In this document: one piece after another, positions 52,605 to 61,207 of the stretch
How the letters are laid out: every line of letters starts with the position of its first letter
How positions within the stretch are numbered: the first letter of the stretch is position 1
DNA from: Deltaproteobacteria bacterium
GTDB lineage: Bacteria > Myxococcota > JACPTQ01
Assembly: GCA_016192705.1 (NCBI GenBank)
Contig: JACPTQ010000050.1
Coordinates: 1-64,000 of the forward strand
DNA length: 64,000 bases
Direction: 5' to 3'
Position numbers and translations under genes: made by a program
The notes under the pieces: generated by a model
What the model was told of the DNA's origin: nothing
The model's input: the letters and a program-made list of their open reading frames with translations, nothing else
The model's database searches: none

Positions 52605-55600
52605 GTGTCGGATTGTCTTTCGGACGAAGTCGTCGCTTTGATGCTCGACGGGCGATTGTCCGACGCGGCACGTGCGGACGCCGAGCGCCATCTCACGCAT
52701 TGTGCGAGCTGCCGTGGCCTCATCGCGGGCGCGGCGCGCGTTACAGAGGACGACGTTTCACAAAACGATGCGGCCGCGGGCGCCGACCCTTCGCTGCCAC
52801 TTCCGCGTGGGGCGATTGTCGGGCGATACGTCTGCCTCAACCCCATCGCTGCGGGCGGGATGGGCGTCCTTTACGCAGCGTACGACCCCGAGCTCGATCG
52901 CAAGGTTGCCGTCAAACTGCTTCGAACCGATTTTAATCGCTCCGATACGGCGCCGCTCATGACGCGCATGCTTCGCGAAGCAAAGGCGATGGCGCGCCTT
53001 TCGCACCCTAACGTTGTCGCGGTGCACGATGTCGGGACCGTTCGGGACGAGGTTTTCATCGCGATGGAGTTCGTCGCGGGATCGACGCTGTCGGATTGGC
53101 TTTCGGCGAAACCACGCCCGTGGCGCGAGATTCTCGACGCTTTCATCGACGCCGGACGGGGACTCGCCGCAGCGCACGAGGTCGGCATCGTCCACCGTGA
53201 TTTCAAGCCCGACAACGTGCTCGTGGGGTACGACGGCCGTGTTCGCGTCACCGACTTTGGGCTTGCGCATTCGCTCGACGCGAACGCTTCGCGCGTGGAA
53301 ACGACTGTTGTATCAGGCGCTCCGAGCACCCTGGCGACCGACGTTTCTGGAACAGGTCTTCTCATCGGTACGCCAAAGTTCATGGCGCCCGAGCAGATGG
53401 AACAAGGCTCCGTCGATGCGCGAACCGATGTTTTTAGTTTTTGTGTTTCGCTCTTCGAGGCGCTTTATGGCGAACCGCCGTATGGTGGCGAATCGCTCGA
53501 AGCGATTCAATCGGCGATTCGAATGGGCCAAATTCGCGAGGGAGCGCCGGGGCGCGCTGTACCGACATGGCTTCGGCGCGCACTCGTGCGCGGGCTATCT
53601 GCCGATCCGGCGCGGCGCTTCTCATCGATGACGGCGCTTCTCGACGCGTTCGACTGGCAAGGCCGAATGGAGCGCCGACGTATCGGGATTGGAGTTGGTG
53701 CCCTCGCGTTGGCGATTTCTGGCCTCATCGCGTTTTGGCCGAAAATGTCGGAAACGAAAATCTGTCAGGGCGCGGCTGAAAAAATTGAGAGCGTTTGGGG
53801 CGCCAAGCGGGCCGAGGCGGCGCGGCATGCGTTTGTCGCGACGGCGCTTCCGTTTGCGGAGGATTTTTGGCGGCGAACGGAAAGCGCGCTCGACGCCTAT
53901 ACCAAAGCCTGGGCCGACATGCGCACCGAAGCCTGCGTGGCGACGCGCGTTCGGCGTGAACAGTCGGAGTCGCTCCTCGACCTTCGCATCGCTTGCCTCG
54001 ACGCGCGCCTTCGCGACTTCGACGCTCTTGTCGAAATCTTTTCGCGCGCCGACGCCAAGGTCGTCGAGAAGTCGATCGAAGTGGCGCGTTCGATCGCCGA
54101 TTTGCGCGTGTGCGCCGATACCGAAACCTTGAAGCGCGGCCGCCCCATTCTGTTACCGGGTCTGCGCGCAAAGATTGATGCGTTCGACACGACGATGGCA
54201 CCGATTCGCGCGCTCCTGAAGCTTGGGAAATTCCGGGAGGCACTTCCCCGCGCCACAGCTGCAATTCCGGAGGCGACGGCCCTTCGACATGCGCCGACAT
54301 TGGCGAAGGCGTATCAGTTGCTCGGCGAGGCTCATTATGCGGGAGACGCGGCGAAGGAAGCCGTGCGCGCTTTTCAGGAGGCACTCTGGGCGGCCGAATC
54401 CGCTGGCGACGAACGACAGAAGATCAGCGCGGCCATCTTCCTCGTTTACGTGACGGGATATGGGCAACGAAACCCTGATCGCGCTGAGGAATGGGCGCGG
54501 TTCGCGTCGGCGGTCCTCGCGCGCATCGGACGAAACGACGAGGTCGAGGCGTGGCTCGTCGGTGCGCGGGCGGCGGTCCACGATTTGAGGGGACGCTATG
54601 CGGAGCTTTTGCGAGATCGGGAACGCGCGGTTGCGCTCTTCGAGCGCGCGGTGTCGCGAAACGACCTGCGAACGGCCGAAGCGATCGACGCGCTCGGGTA
54701 CGCGCTCCGAAGAGCGGGGCGATCTGCCGAGGCAGCGCGTCACCACGAAGAGGCCGCCGGTATCTATGAGCGGCTGTTGCACCCCGATCACCCGGCCGTT
54801 GGTCGCGCCCTCTACAATTTGGGATTTGCGCTCGCGAAGAATGGTTACGCGCGCCAGGCGCTCGCAAGTTTCGAGCGCGCGCTCGAGATATCGAGGAAGA
54901 TTCAGGGGTCTGACCGGGGCGAGGGTGCGTGGCGAATTGCGGGGACTGCGCACGCTCGGACGCTTCTTGGCGAGTTCGAAAAAGCGGAGGCGCTGTCCAC
55001 GCGGGCGCTCGCACTCGCGGAAGAGTCGTACGGGCGCGATCATGCGCGCGTCGCGTGGTTTCACATGGTTCATGCGGCGGCGCTTCGTGAGCGAGGCGCA
55101 TTCGCGCGGGCGCTTGGGCATCTCGATCACGCGCTGCGCATGCAGGAGCCGGTCTTTGGCCGAGACCACCCGGGTATCGCCTGGACGCTGACTGAAATCG
55201 CAATTCTTCATCGCGAAATGGGCGATCCGCGAAAGGCGCTCGTGACCTTAGAGCGGGCGCTCGCGATTGCGGAGAAGCGTGTTGGCGCTGAGTCGCTCAC
55301 GGCCGCCGACGTACTCGCGGAAATGAGCGCGACGCATGTTTCAATGCGACGCCTCGACGAGGCTGAGGCGAACGCCCAAAGGGCGATCACGATTCGCGCG
55401 CGCCTGCTCGACGCCGATCACCCCGATCTCAGCCGCGCCTTCGTTCATCTCGCGCGCGCACGGCTTGCGAAAGGCGATCGGCGTGGTGCGCTCACACATC
55501 TTTCGCGAGCGCTCGCCTCCGAGGAGAAGCGGCTCGGGCGCAGCCACCCTGTTGCCGTGGCGACGCGAAACGAAATTCAGCGCGTGGAGGTGGCTCTTCG

Positions 55601-55619
55601 AGGAGCGGGGGCGCGATAA
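52605..55619 (+). CDS. Ser/Thr protein kinase with N-terminal anti-sigma zinc finger and TPR sensor domain
   Basis: 1004 residues from GTG 52605 (GGGGAGGG eight bases upstream); a longer in-frame frame exists but crosses promoter P7. Residues 1-40 form an anti-sigma-type zinc finger: C4, H29, C33, C36 in DAERHLTHCASCRGLIAG. Residues about 70-330 are a Hanks kinase (IAAGGMGVLYAAYDPELDRK, VAVKLLRTDF, IVHRDFKPDNVLVG, VTDFGLAHS, GTPKFMAPEQMEQG). One membrane helix follows near 365-385 (IGIGVGALALAISGLIAFW), then about 600 residues, many of them TPRs (GRALYNLGFALAKNGYARQA, AWTLTEIAILHREMGDPRKA). It could hold the downstream sigma factor at the membrane until a signal arrives (inference from architecture). 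Confidence 0.92.
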   Translation: MSDCLSDEVVALMLDGRLSDAARADAERHLTHCASCRGLIAGAARVTEDDVSQNDAAAGADPSLPLPRGAIVGRYVCLNPIAAGGMGVLYAAYDPELDRKVAVKLLRTDFNRSDTAPLMTRMLREAKAMARLSHPNVVAVHDVGTVRDEVFIAMEFVAGSTLSDWLSAKPRPWREILDAFIDAGRGLAAAHEVGIVHRDFKPDNVLVGYDGRVRVTDFGLAHSLDANASRVETTVVSGAPSTLATDVSGTGLLIGTPKFMAPEQMEQGSVDARTDVFSFCVSLFEALYGEPPYGGESLEAIQSAIRMGQIREGAPGRAVPTWLRRALVRGLSADPARRFSSMTALLDAFDWQGRMERRRIGIGVGALALAISGLIAFWPKMSETKICQGAAEKIESVWGAKRAEAARHAFVATALPFAEDFWRRTESALDAYTKAWADMRTEACVATRVRREQSESLLDLRIACLDARLRDFDALVEIFSRADAKVVEKSIEVARSIADLRVCADTETLKRGRPILLPGLRAKIDAFDTTMAPIRALLKLGKFREALPRATAAIPEATALRHAPTLAKAYQLLGEAHYAGDAAKEAVRAFQEALWAAESAGDERQKISAAIFLVYVTGYGQRNPDRAEEWARFASAVLARIGRNDEVEAWLVGARAAVHDLRGRYAELLRDRERAVALFERAVSRNDLRTAEAIDALGYALRRAGRSAEAARHHEEAAGIYERLLHPDHPAVGRALYNLGFALAKNGYARQALASFERALEISRKIQGSDRGEGAWRIAGTAHARTLLGEFEKAEALSTRALALAEESYGRDHARVAWFHMVHAAALRERGAFARALGHLDHALRMQEPVFGRDHPGIAWTLTEIAILHREMGDPRKALVTLERALAIAEKRVGAESLTAADVLAEMSATHVSMRRLDEAEANAQRAITIRARLLDADHPDLSRAFVHLARARLAKGDRRGALTHLSRALASEEKRLGRSHPVAVATRNEIQRVEVALRGAGAR

Positions 55620-55659
55620 TGGGCCGGTTTTCAATTACAATCACTCCGGGGATTTCGAC

Positions 55660-56544
55660 TTGGGCAAACCGCTGACCACCCTATTCCTTTCGCACATTCC
55701 GAATGCGTGCGACGCGACCGGTTTCACGCGCCTAGAACCTGTCCTTGCGCGGATTGTTGCCGAGGCGCGACGCGCGTGGCCTGACGTCTCGCTTGACGCC
55801 GCTGTGTTTGTCGCGCACCTGGCGTCGCAGTGCCCGCGTGACGCGGAAATCCCCGCGCACCTTCAGAGCATCGCTGCAGCCGACCTCTACCTCGCGTGTG
55901 CGTGCGCCAATGGTGACGTCGCCGCGCACCGTGCGTTCGATCGCGCGTACCTTTCGCGGTTGCCGACTCTCGTCAGACGACTCAACCTGTCCAAAACGTT
56001 GCTCGACGACGTCACCCAAACGCTTCGTGAAAAGCTCCTTCTTGCGCGCGATGGGACGCCGCCAAAGATCGCTGGGTTTTCGGGGCGAGGCTCGCTCCTC
56101 GCGTGGCTGCGCGTTGCTGCGGTTCGTGCCGCCATCGACGAATGCCGCGCGCGTCCCGGCCTTGACCCGGCGCTGGTCGAGTCGGTCGACGAGACGGCGA
56201 TCGCGGGAACAGACCCGGAGTTGGGCTTTGTGCGGAAACGATACGGAGCGGAATTTCAGGCCGCGTTTCGTGACGCGATTAACGCCTTGACGAGTCGTCA
56301 ACAAACGATCCTGCGGCTCTATTTTCTCGAGAGCCTCACGGTTGAGAACCTTGGCCGAATGTACAATGTCGACAAGTCAACGGTCTCGCGCTGGTTACAC
56401 AGCACACGCGAAGAGCTGCTGGCGACGACCAAGGTGCGATTGCAAGAGCGGCTCCGGCTCTCGAATGCAGAAGTGGGCAGTCTCGTTCGCGTGTTGAAAA
56501 GCCGGCTCGATCTCAGCATCGCGTCGGCGTTGAAGCCGTCATAG
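55660..56544 (+). CDS. sigma-70-family (ECF-like, myxobacterial type) RNA polymerase sigma factor
   Basis: 294 residues using TTG 55660, 40 bases after the kinase stop; no ATG fits, and longer frames lie inside the kinase gene. The central part (IAAADLYLACACANGDVAAH, then RFSxxx-like LRVAAVRAAIDECRAR) corresponds to region 2. The C-terminal region-4 HTH is LTSRQQTILRLYFLESLTVE with NLGRMYNVDKSTVSRWLHST. The overall pattern matches a sigma family I recall from Myxococcales and Gemmata, often beside Ser/Thr kinases. Co-oriented with the zinc-finger kinase, its likely regulator. Candidate user of the seven GCAAC-N16-CGTCTC elements. Confidence 0.88.
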   Translation: MGKPLTTLFLSHIPNACDATGFTRLEPVLARIVAEARRAWPDVSLDAAVFVAHLASQCPRDAEIPAHLQSIAAADLYLACACANGDVAAHRAFDRAYLSRLPTLVRRLNLSKTLLDDVTQTLREKLLLARDGTPPKIAGFSGRGSLLAWLRVAAVRAAIDECRARPGLDPALVESVDETAIAGTDPELGFVRKRYGAEFQAAFRDAINALTSRQQTILRLYFLESLTVENLGRMYNVDKSTVSRWLHSTREELLATTKVRLQERLRLSNAEVGSLVRVLKSRLDLSIASALKPS

Positions 56545-56548
56545 GTCG

Positions 56549-56932
56549 CCCTCATCCCCGGTTAACGCAGTGGCGCCCAACCAACATGAGGGTCGGGACG
56601 GGAGGCGCTTCGGCTTGCGAACGTCCTCGCGTCTGACTCGAAACGATTTCTTCGCAAGAACAAGAACGGCCAATCCATCGGGAATCCTATGCCCAACGCG
56701 CACCTCAGACGCTGCGGACGCAAGCCTTCGCGCTCCTCCCATCCCGCCCTTTAATTGCCTCCACGAAGCGTTTCCCGGAATTTCGCACATCGGTTGGGTG
56801 CCCCGATTCAGTTTGGCATGTTCACCCGCTCGCTCGCGCGCCTCACATGGCCGTGCTGCGCTAGATTTCGCACCCGGACGAGTTCTCCTTTCTGTCGTGA
56901 TTCTTGCTGGACTCGTTAACTGGGGATTGGTG
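56549..56932. mobile_element. non-autonomous inverted-repeat element, copy D
   Basis: Left end ATCCCCGGTTAACG (56554-56567) and right end CGTTAACTGGGGAT (56914-56927) are inverted. ATAGGTCGC flanks it at 56541-56549 and 56933-56941, the left one covering the sigma-factor stop codon. The left 85 bases align with the inverse of the right ends of B and C (CGCTTCGGC, ACGTCCTCG, GTCTGA). It fills the 447-base gap between the sigma gene and the next gene; no transposase. Confidence 0.75.
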
Positions 56933-56991
56933 ATAGGTCGCGACGCGCTTCCCCCTATGCGAATCGCCCATTCGCGCTAGAATGCTTGCGC

Positions 56992-58308
56992 ATGACTTCC
57001 TCCTCTCTCCGGTCTCCGTTTCTCCGTGCCTCTGTGGTTTCTCTTTTCTTCGCCCTTCTCCTCTCCTCGTGCGCCGACAAACCCACCGCCGAAAACGTTC
57101 GTCGCTGGGCGTCGCGCAAGGAGCGCGCAAAACTCGTCGCCGCGCTCAAACACGCCGAGGCCCCCGCGGACGTGCGGTGCGACGCCGCCCTTGCACTTGT
57201 TGTGGGTGGCGATACGGCGCAGGTGATCGGCGCCGCAGCCGACGCGCGGGTGTCCAAAGATTTGCTCATTTGCCTGCCTCTGGTTTTGAAGGGAGCAGAA
57301 GTCGATAAACACACGCACGCCGTGGCCGTGTTGTCTGGAATTGTCGAGAAGGTCGATCCGGCGGCGCGTGAAGCGCTCGCGGGGACCGTCGGGAAATGGA
57401 TGATGGACGACTTCCTCCGGCGGTTTCAAAAGGATCTGGTGCTGAAATTGGGCGTTGGCGCGATTGAGCCGATGGTTGCCGCGCAGAAGTCGGGGGCCTT
57501 TAAGGCGCTCACGCGACGGGAACGTGACGCGGAAAAGGGGCGCGCGATGCGGAACCTCGCGCTCGTCGTTGGACCTCTCGCGAAGGCGGCGACGCGTGCG
57601 AAAGTCGCCGCCGGCATTGTCGCCGACTTCCCGAAGAATGCGCCGCTCCCGCAACCGGCCATCGATGGGCTCGCGGAACTCAAGGCCGAGGGGGCCGCGG
57701 AGCTCGCAAAGCTCCTCGTCGACGCGAAGGCCGACCTTGCGATGCGCCGCGAGATCCCGAGCGCCCTCGCGTTCAAAGGCGATTCGACGGCGATTCCGAA
57801 AATCATGCCGGTCTTACGCGACTCAAACGAAGACATTTACGTCCGTGGCAACATCCTTCTCTATATGAACGAAGTTTGCTCCAAGGCGACGTGTGGCGCG
57901 CTCGCGGATTCGATCTATCCATTCCTCAAAGATGAATATCCATCGATGGCGTCCGCGAATCTTCTCCTCAAGATCGTTGGCGTCCCGGCGCTCGAGCGCG
58001 TCCTCAAAAACATTGCCCCCGCGCAGGCGCTCTCGGGTGGCGAAGTGAACAAACTTGTCGACGAAAGGATCGTTCCACTCGGCGAGAAGGCGCTGCCCGC
58101 ATTGACGAAGGCGCTCCGCGGACGCAACTGGATCGGTAAGGTGTTCGCCATTCGCGCCTTGGCGAAGATGGGTGGCACGGGTGAAGTGGGCGTGCTCATG
58201 AAGCTGCGCGGCGACAAGTTTCGCGCGGAGCATTGGAAAGACGAAACGACCCTCGGTGCTGAAGCGACGCGCGCGGTTAAAGCGATCCAGGAGCGACGCG
58301 CGCGGTGA
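56992..58308 (+). CDS. lipoprotein with HEAT-like repeats
   Basis: 438 residues from ATG 56992. Lipobox in LFFALLLSSCADKP. The mature part is a series of helical pairs (AALKHAEAPADVRCDAALAL, LPALTKALRGRNWIGKVFAI, RALAKMGGTGEVGVLMKL) typical of HEAT/ARM solenoids, which bind partner proteins. TAGAAT at 56979 is close enough to the ATG that the transcript could be nearly leaderless. The signal-peptide DNA consists of a dispersed repeat (57022-57040, CTCCGTGCCTCTGTGGTTT). Its stop overlaps the NtrC-type gene (GTGA). Confidence 0.82.
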   Translation: MTSSSLRSPFLRASVVSLFFALLLSSCADKPTAENVRRWASRKERAKLVAALKHAEAPADVRCDAALALVVGGDTAQVIGAAADARVSKDLLICLPLVLKGAEVDKHTHAVAVLSGIVEKVDPAAREALAGTVGKWMMDDFLRRFQKDLVLKLGVGAIEPMVAAQKSGAFKALTRRERDAEKGRAMRNLALVVGPLAKAATRAKVAAGIVADFPKNAPLPQPAIDGLAELKAEGAAELAKLLVDAKADLAMRREIPSALAFKGDSTAIPKIMPVLRDSNEDIYVRGNILLYMNEVCSKATCGALADSIYPFLKDEYPSMASANLLLKIVGVPALERVLKNIAPAQALSGGEVNKLVDERIVPLGEKALPALTKALRGRNWIGKVFAIRALAKMGGTGEVGVLMKLRGDKFRAEHWKDETTLGAEATRAVKAIQERRAR

Positions 58309-59708
58309 CGGGGGCGCGGCCGCGTATCTTGGTCGTCGACGACGAGCCCCATATGGGGCGCTCGCTTCAGCTCTTGCTGAGCGAAGAGCGTGGGTACGAA
58401 GTCGAAGTCGCGGGGAGCGGCGACGAGGCGGTCGCGCGCTTGTCGCGCGGATACGACGTAGTTGTGAGCGACATCACGATGCCGGGAATGGATGGGCTCG
58501 CGCTCCTTCGCGGGGTGAAAGACGTATCGCCAGAAACCGAAGTCGTGTTGATGACAGCGTACTCAACCGTCAAATCGGCGATCGACGCGATTCGCGCGGG
58601 CGCTTTTGAATATCTGATCAAGCCGTTTGACAACGATCAGTTCGTCGTCGTCGTTGAGAACGCGCTCAAGGTGGCACGGCTCGCCCGCGAGAACCGCGAC
58701 CTCAAGTCGCGTCTGGGCGAGCGTCCGCGTGGCGAATCGCTGATCGGCGGGAGCGCGGCGATGGCGCGTGTGCGTTATTTGGTTGATCGCGCGGCCGAGA
58801 GCGATGCGACGGTTCTTATCACGGGCGAGAGCGGCACCGGGAAGGAGATCATCGCGCGCGCGATTCACGGGCATGGGCCGCGGCGAAAGGGGCCGTTCGT
58901 CGCTCTCAATTGCACGGCGCTTCCAGAAACGCTGCTCGAAACGGAGCTGTTTGGGTACGAGCGCGGAGCGTTTACGGGCGCGGCGAAAACGAAGCCGGGA
59001 AAGTTCGAGCTTGCGTCGGACGGAACGCTGTTTTTCGACGAAGTCGGCGATATGGAGCCAGCGCTGCAAACGAAGCTCCTGCGCGTGCTCGAAACGCGAT
59101 CGTTTGAAAGAGTGGGCGGCGTCGAGGTGGTTAAAGTCGATGTGCGCTTCATCGCCGCGACAAATCGTCCGCTCGAAAAGGCGATCGCGGACGGCGCGTT
59201 TCGCGAAGACCTTTACTATCGACTGAACGTTATCTCGATCCATGCGCCGACGCTTCGCGAGCGGCGTGAGGACATTCCGATGCTCATCGATCACATCGTC
59301 GCGAAGCGGAACCTCGAAGCCGGAGACCGAGAGCCGGTGTCGCTCAGTGACGGCGCGCGGGCGCGTCTTCTTGCGTACGATTATCCAGGGAACGTGCGCG
59401 AGCTCGAGAATCTGATTGAGCGGGCGACGGTTCTTGCGAAGGGACCGAGGGTCGAGGCGGATGACTTGCCGGCGCTGGGTGGCCGCGGCGCCGGTGTGGC
59501 GATCGAGCAGGTCGTGACGGTGCTCGATGGCGCGTGGGGTGTGCTTCAGGGCGCGACGAAAGATCTGGAGCGGCAGTTGATTGCGCGTGCGCTACGCGAG
59601 TGGGCTGGGGCGCCAAACGAGGTCATCGCGGAGCGACTTGGGACGAGTCGGCGGATTCTCGAGCTTCGGATGCAGGAGTTCGGCTTTCGGAAAGATGAGC
59701 GGAAGTGA
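58305..59708 (+). CDS. NtrC-family sigma-54-dependent response regulator
   Basis: 467 residues: receiver (ILVVDDEPHMGRSLQLLL, VVVSDITMPGMDGLALL with acceptor Asp, YLIKPFDND), AAA+ domain (Walker A ITGESGTGKEIIARAIHG, sigma-54 contact loop ERGAFTGAAKTKPGKFE, Walker B LFFDEVGDME, arginine region ATNRPLEKAIADGAFREDL), and a Fis-type HTH at the end (NEVIAERLGTSRRILELRM). Activates sigma-54 promoters when phosphorylated. Coupled to the HEAT-like lipoprotein gene by GTGA; the cognate kinase is not adjacent. Confidence 0.95.
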   Translation: MTGARPRILVVDDEPHMGRSLQLLLSEERGYEVEVAGSGDEAVARLSRGYDVVVSDITMPGMDGLALLRGVKDVSPETEVVLMTAYSTVKSAIDAIRAGAFEYLIKPFDNDQFVVVVENALKVARLARENRDLKSRLGERPRGESLIGGSAAMARVRYLVDRAAESDATVLITGESGTGKEIIARAIHGHGPRRKGPFVALNCTALPETLLETELFGYERGAFTGAAKTKPGKFELASDGTLFFDEVGDMEPALQTKLLRVLETRSFERVGGVEVVKVDVRFIAATNRPLEKAIADGAFREDLYYRLNVISIHAPTLRERREDIPMLIDHIVAKRNLEAGDREPVSLSDGARARLLAYDYPGNVRELENLIERATVLAKGPRVEADDLPALGGRGAGVAIEQVVTVLDGAWGVLQGATKDLERQLIARALREWAGAPNEVIAERLGTSRRILELRMQEFGFRKDERK

Positions 59709-59714
59709 CCCGCG

Positions 59715-60617
59715 TTACGGCAGGATGCGGGCGCGGGCGCGCAGATCGGGCGGGAGGCCGAGCCCGAGGCGCGTTGCGGTTACCGAGTTGACAAAAAGTT
59801 CACCGGGCGGCGGAACTTCGCGCGCCGTGACGGTGCCCTGCGCAACGATGTCGTTCGCGAGCCCCGCGACGGCGACACCGATTCCGACGTAGTCGGGCGA
59901 AAGCGCAACGAGCGCCCCGCCTTTTACGAAGGCCTTCGAGTACGCGAGAATGGGGAGCTTCGCCTCGAAGCTTTTGGTGAGAAGGTATTCGAACGACTCC
60001 TGCGTCACGACAACCAGATCGGCGATAAGCCAGACGGCGTCGACCTTTGCGAGCAGGGCGGAAAGCGCCTGCGGGACGTCTTCACGCTTTTTGACCTCGC
60101 GTGCGACGAGCGCGAGCCCATGCGCGAGTGCGCCCTTTTGACCCTCGCGAATGGTTGCGTTGCTCGAGCGATGGTGGACGACGCCGATTCGCTTCACGCG
60201 TGGCGCGAGCTTCTTGAGGTGGGCAAACTGATCGCCGGGTGAGATGACGTGCGCGACGCCAGCGACGTTAGGCCCTTGGATGCCGATGCGTTTCGGATTT
60301 ACGACGAGCGAATAGACCATCGCCACTTCGGGCATCGTTTGGCGCGCCGCGATGGCAGCCTTGGCGCCAATCGCCACGATGACGTCGGGCGGCGAGTCCT
60401 TCATTGACTCGAGGATGCGACGCCCCTTGCCTTCGTCGCCACCCAAGTCGTGTTCCTCAACAGCTCCGCGAAACCCCTTGCGAAACCCAGACAGCGCCTG
60501 ACTGTAAAGTGAAATCGCGCTCGACTTTAAGACGACAACGCGCCCCGCGCCGCGTGCAGCCGTCGGCACCGCGAGAAACACGGCCATCGCCCAGAATGAG
60601 ATGGCAAAGCCGCGCAT
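59715..60617 (-). CDS. ABC-type substrate-binding protein (ABC_sub_bind/DUF534-like)
   Basis: 300 residues from ATG 60617 (TTG 60635 is possible). Signal peptide FAISFWAMAVFLAVPTAARGA. Two-lobed periplasmic-binding pattern: VVVLKSSAISLYSQALSGFR, PDVIVAIGAKAAIAARQTMP, VYSLVVNPKRIG, KRIGVVHHRSSNATI, DAVWLIADLVVVTQESFEYL, LPILAYSKAFVKGGALVALS. Proteins of this family bind small solutes such as aromatic amino acids, but no permease or ATPase gene is adjacent. Convergent with the NtrC-type gene. Confidence 0.85.
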   Translation of the reverse strand: MRGFAISFWAMAVFLAVPTAARGAGRVVVLKSSAISLYSQALSGFRKGFRGAVEEHDLGGDEGKGRRILESMKDSPPDVIVAIGAKAAIAARQTMPEVAMVYSLVVNPKRIGIQGPNVAGVAHVISPGDQFAHLKKLAPRVKRIGVVHHRSSNATIREGQKGALAHGLALVAREVKKREDVPQALSALLAKVDAVWLIADLVVVTQESFEYLLTKSFEAKLPILAYSKAFVKGGALVALSPDYVGIGVAVAGLANDIVAQGTVTAREVPPPGELFVNSVTATRLGLGLPPDLRARARILP

Positions 60618-60697
60618 CGAATACGCTTTCAACACCTACATTGTAGCTGGGAAGGCGCTCGTGCGGCAATGATTGGCCGCTTGACGCGACGACGCCG

Positions 60698-61133
60698 ATC
60701 CCCGGTTAAGCGGCCAAGACCAGCGTGGGGCGGTCGGGCTTGGGCTCGCTCCGGCTCGCAGAAGTCCTCGGGGCTGACATGAAATGTTAGTCTGCACAGA
60801 ATGAATCAAACATCATGAGAACGGCAATCCCGCGCCCCATCGGCACCTCATCCCCTGCGCAAAGGTGCGCTGCGGGCTCCGTTCCGTCGCCCTCGCGATT
60901 CTGTTCGCGTCGGCACGCCACAGGCCTGCCGACCATCGCTCACAGAATATGCGAGCCTCCGCTTGCCCAATCCCCGCCCGCCCATTCAGAACCCGGCCGT
61001 TTTCCTGGAAGGGCGGTTCAAAGACTTGGGGGTCAATCGCACGTCTTAAATCAGACCCGAGGACGTCGGCGCGCCGAAGCGGGCTACTGTCGACCCTCAC
61101 GCTCGAGAGCGAACGAACCGCTTAACCGGGGAT
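60698..61133. mobile_element. non-autonomous inverted-repeat element, copy C
   Basis: Perfect 16-bp terminal inverted repeats ATCCCCGGTTAAGCGG (60698-60713 and, inverted, 61118-61133), extending imperfectly to about 80 bp. A 17-bp direct repeat GACGCGACGACGCCGAT flanks it (60683-60699 and 61138-61154). The interior shares blocks with copy B. No coding capacity. It fills most of the gap 60618-61207, which has no gene. Confidence 0.82.
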
Positions 61134-61207
61134 GAAGGACGCGACGACGCCGATTTGCCTCGACCTGCTCGTTCCCTTAACCTGTTGACGAGGCGAAAAA
61201 AAACCGC

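Noticed and set aside
55336-55659. Longer start for the sigma factor inside the kinase gene
   Set aside because: The extra residues are out-of-frame kinase sequence; family similarity begins only after 55660.
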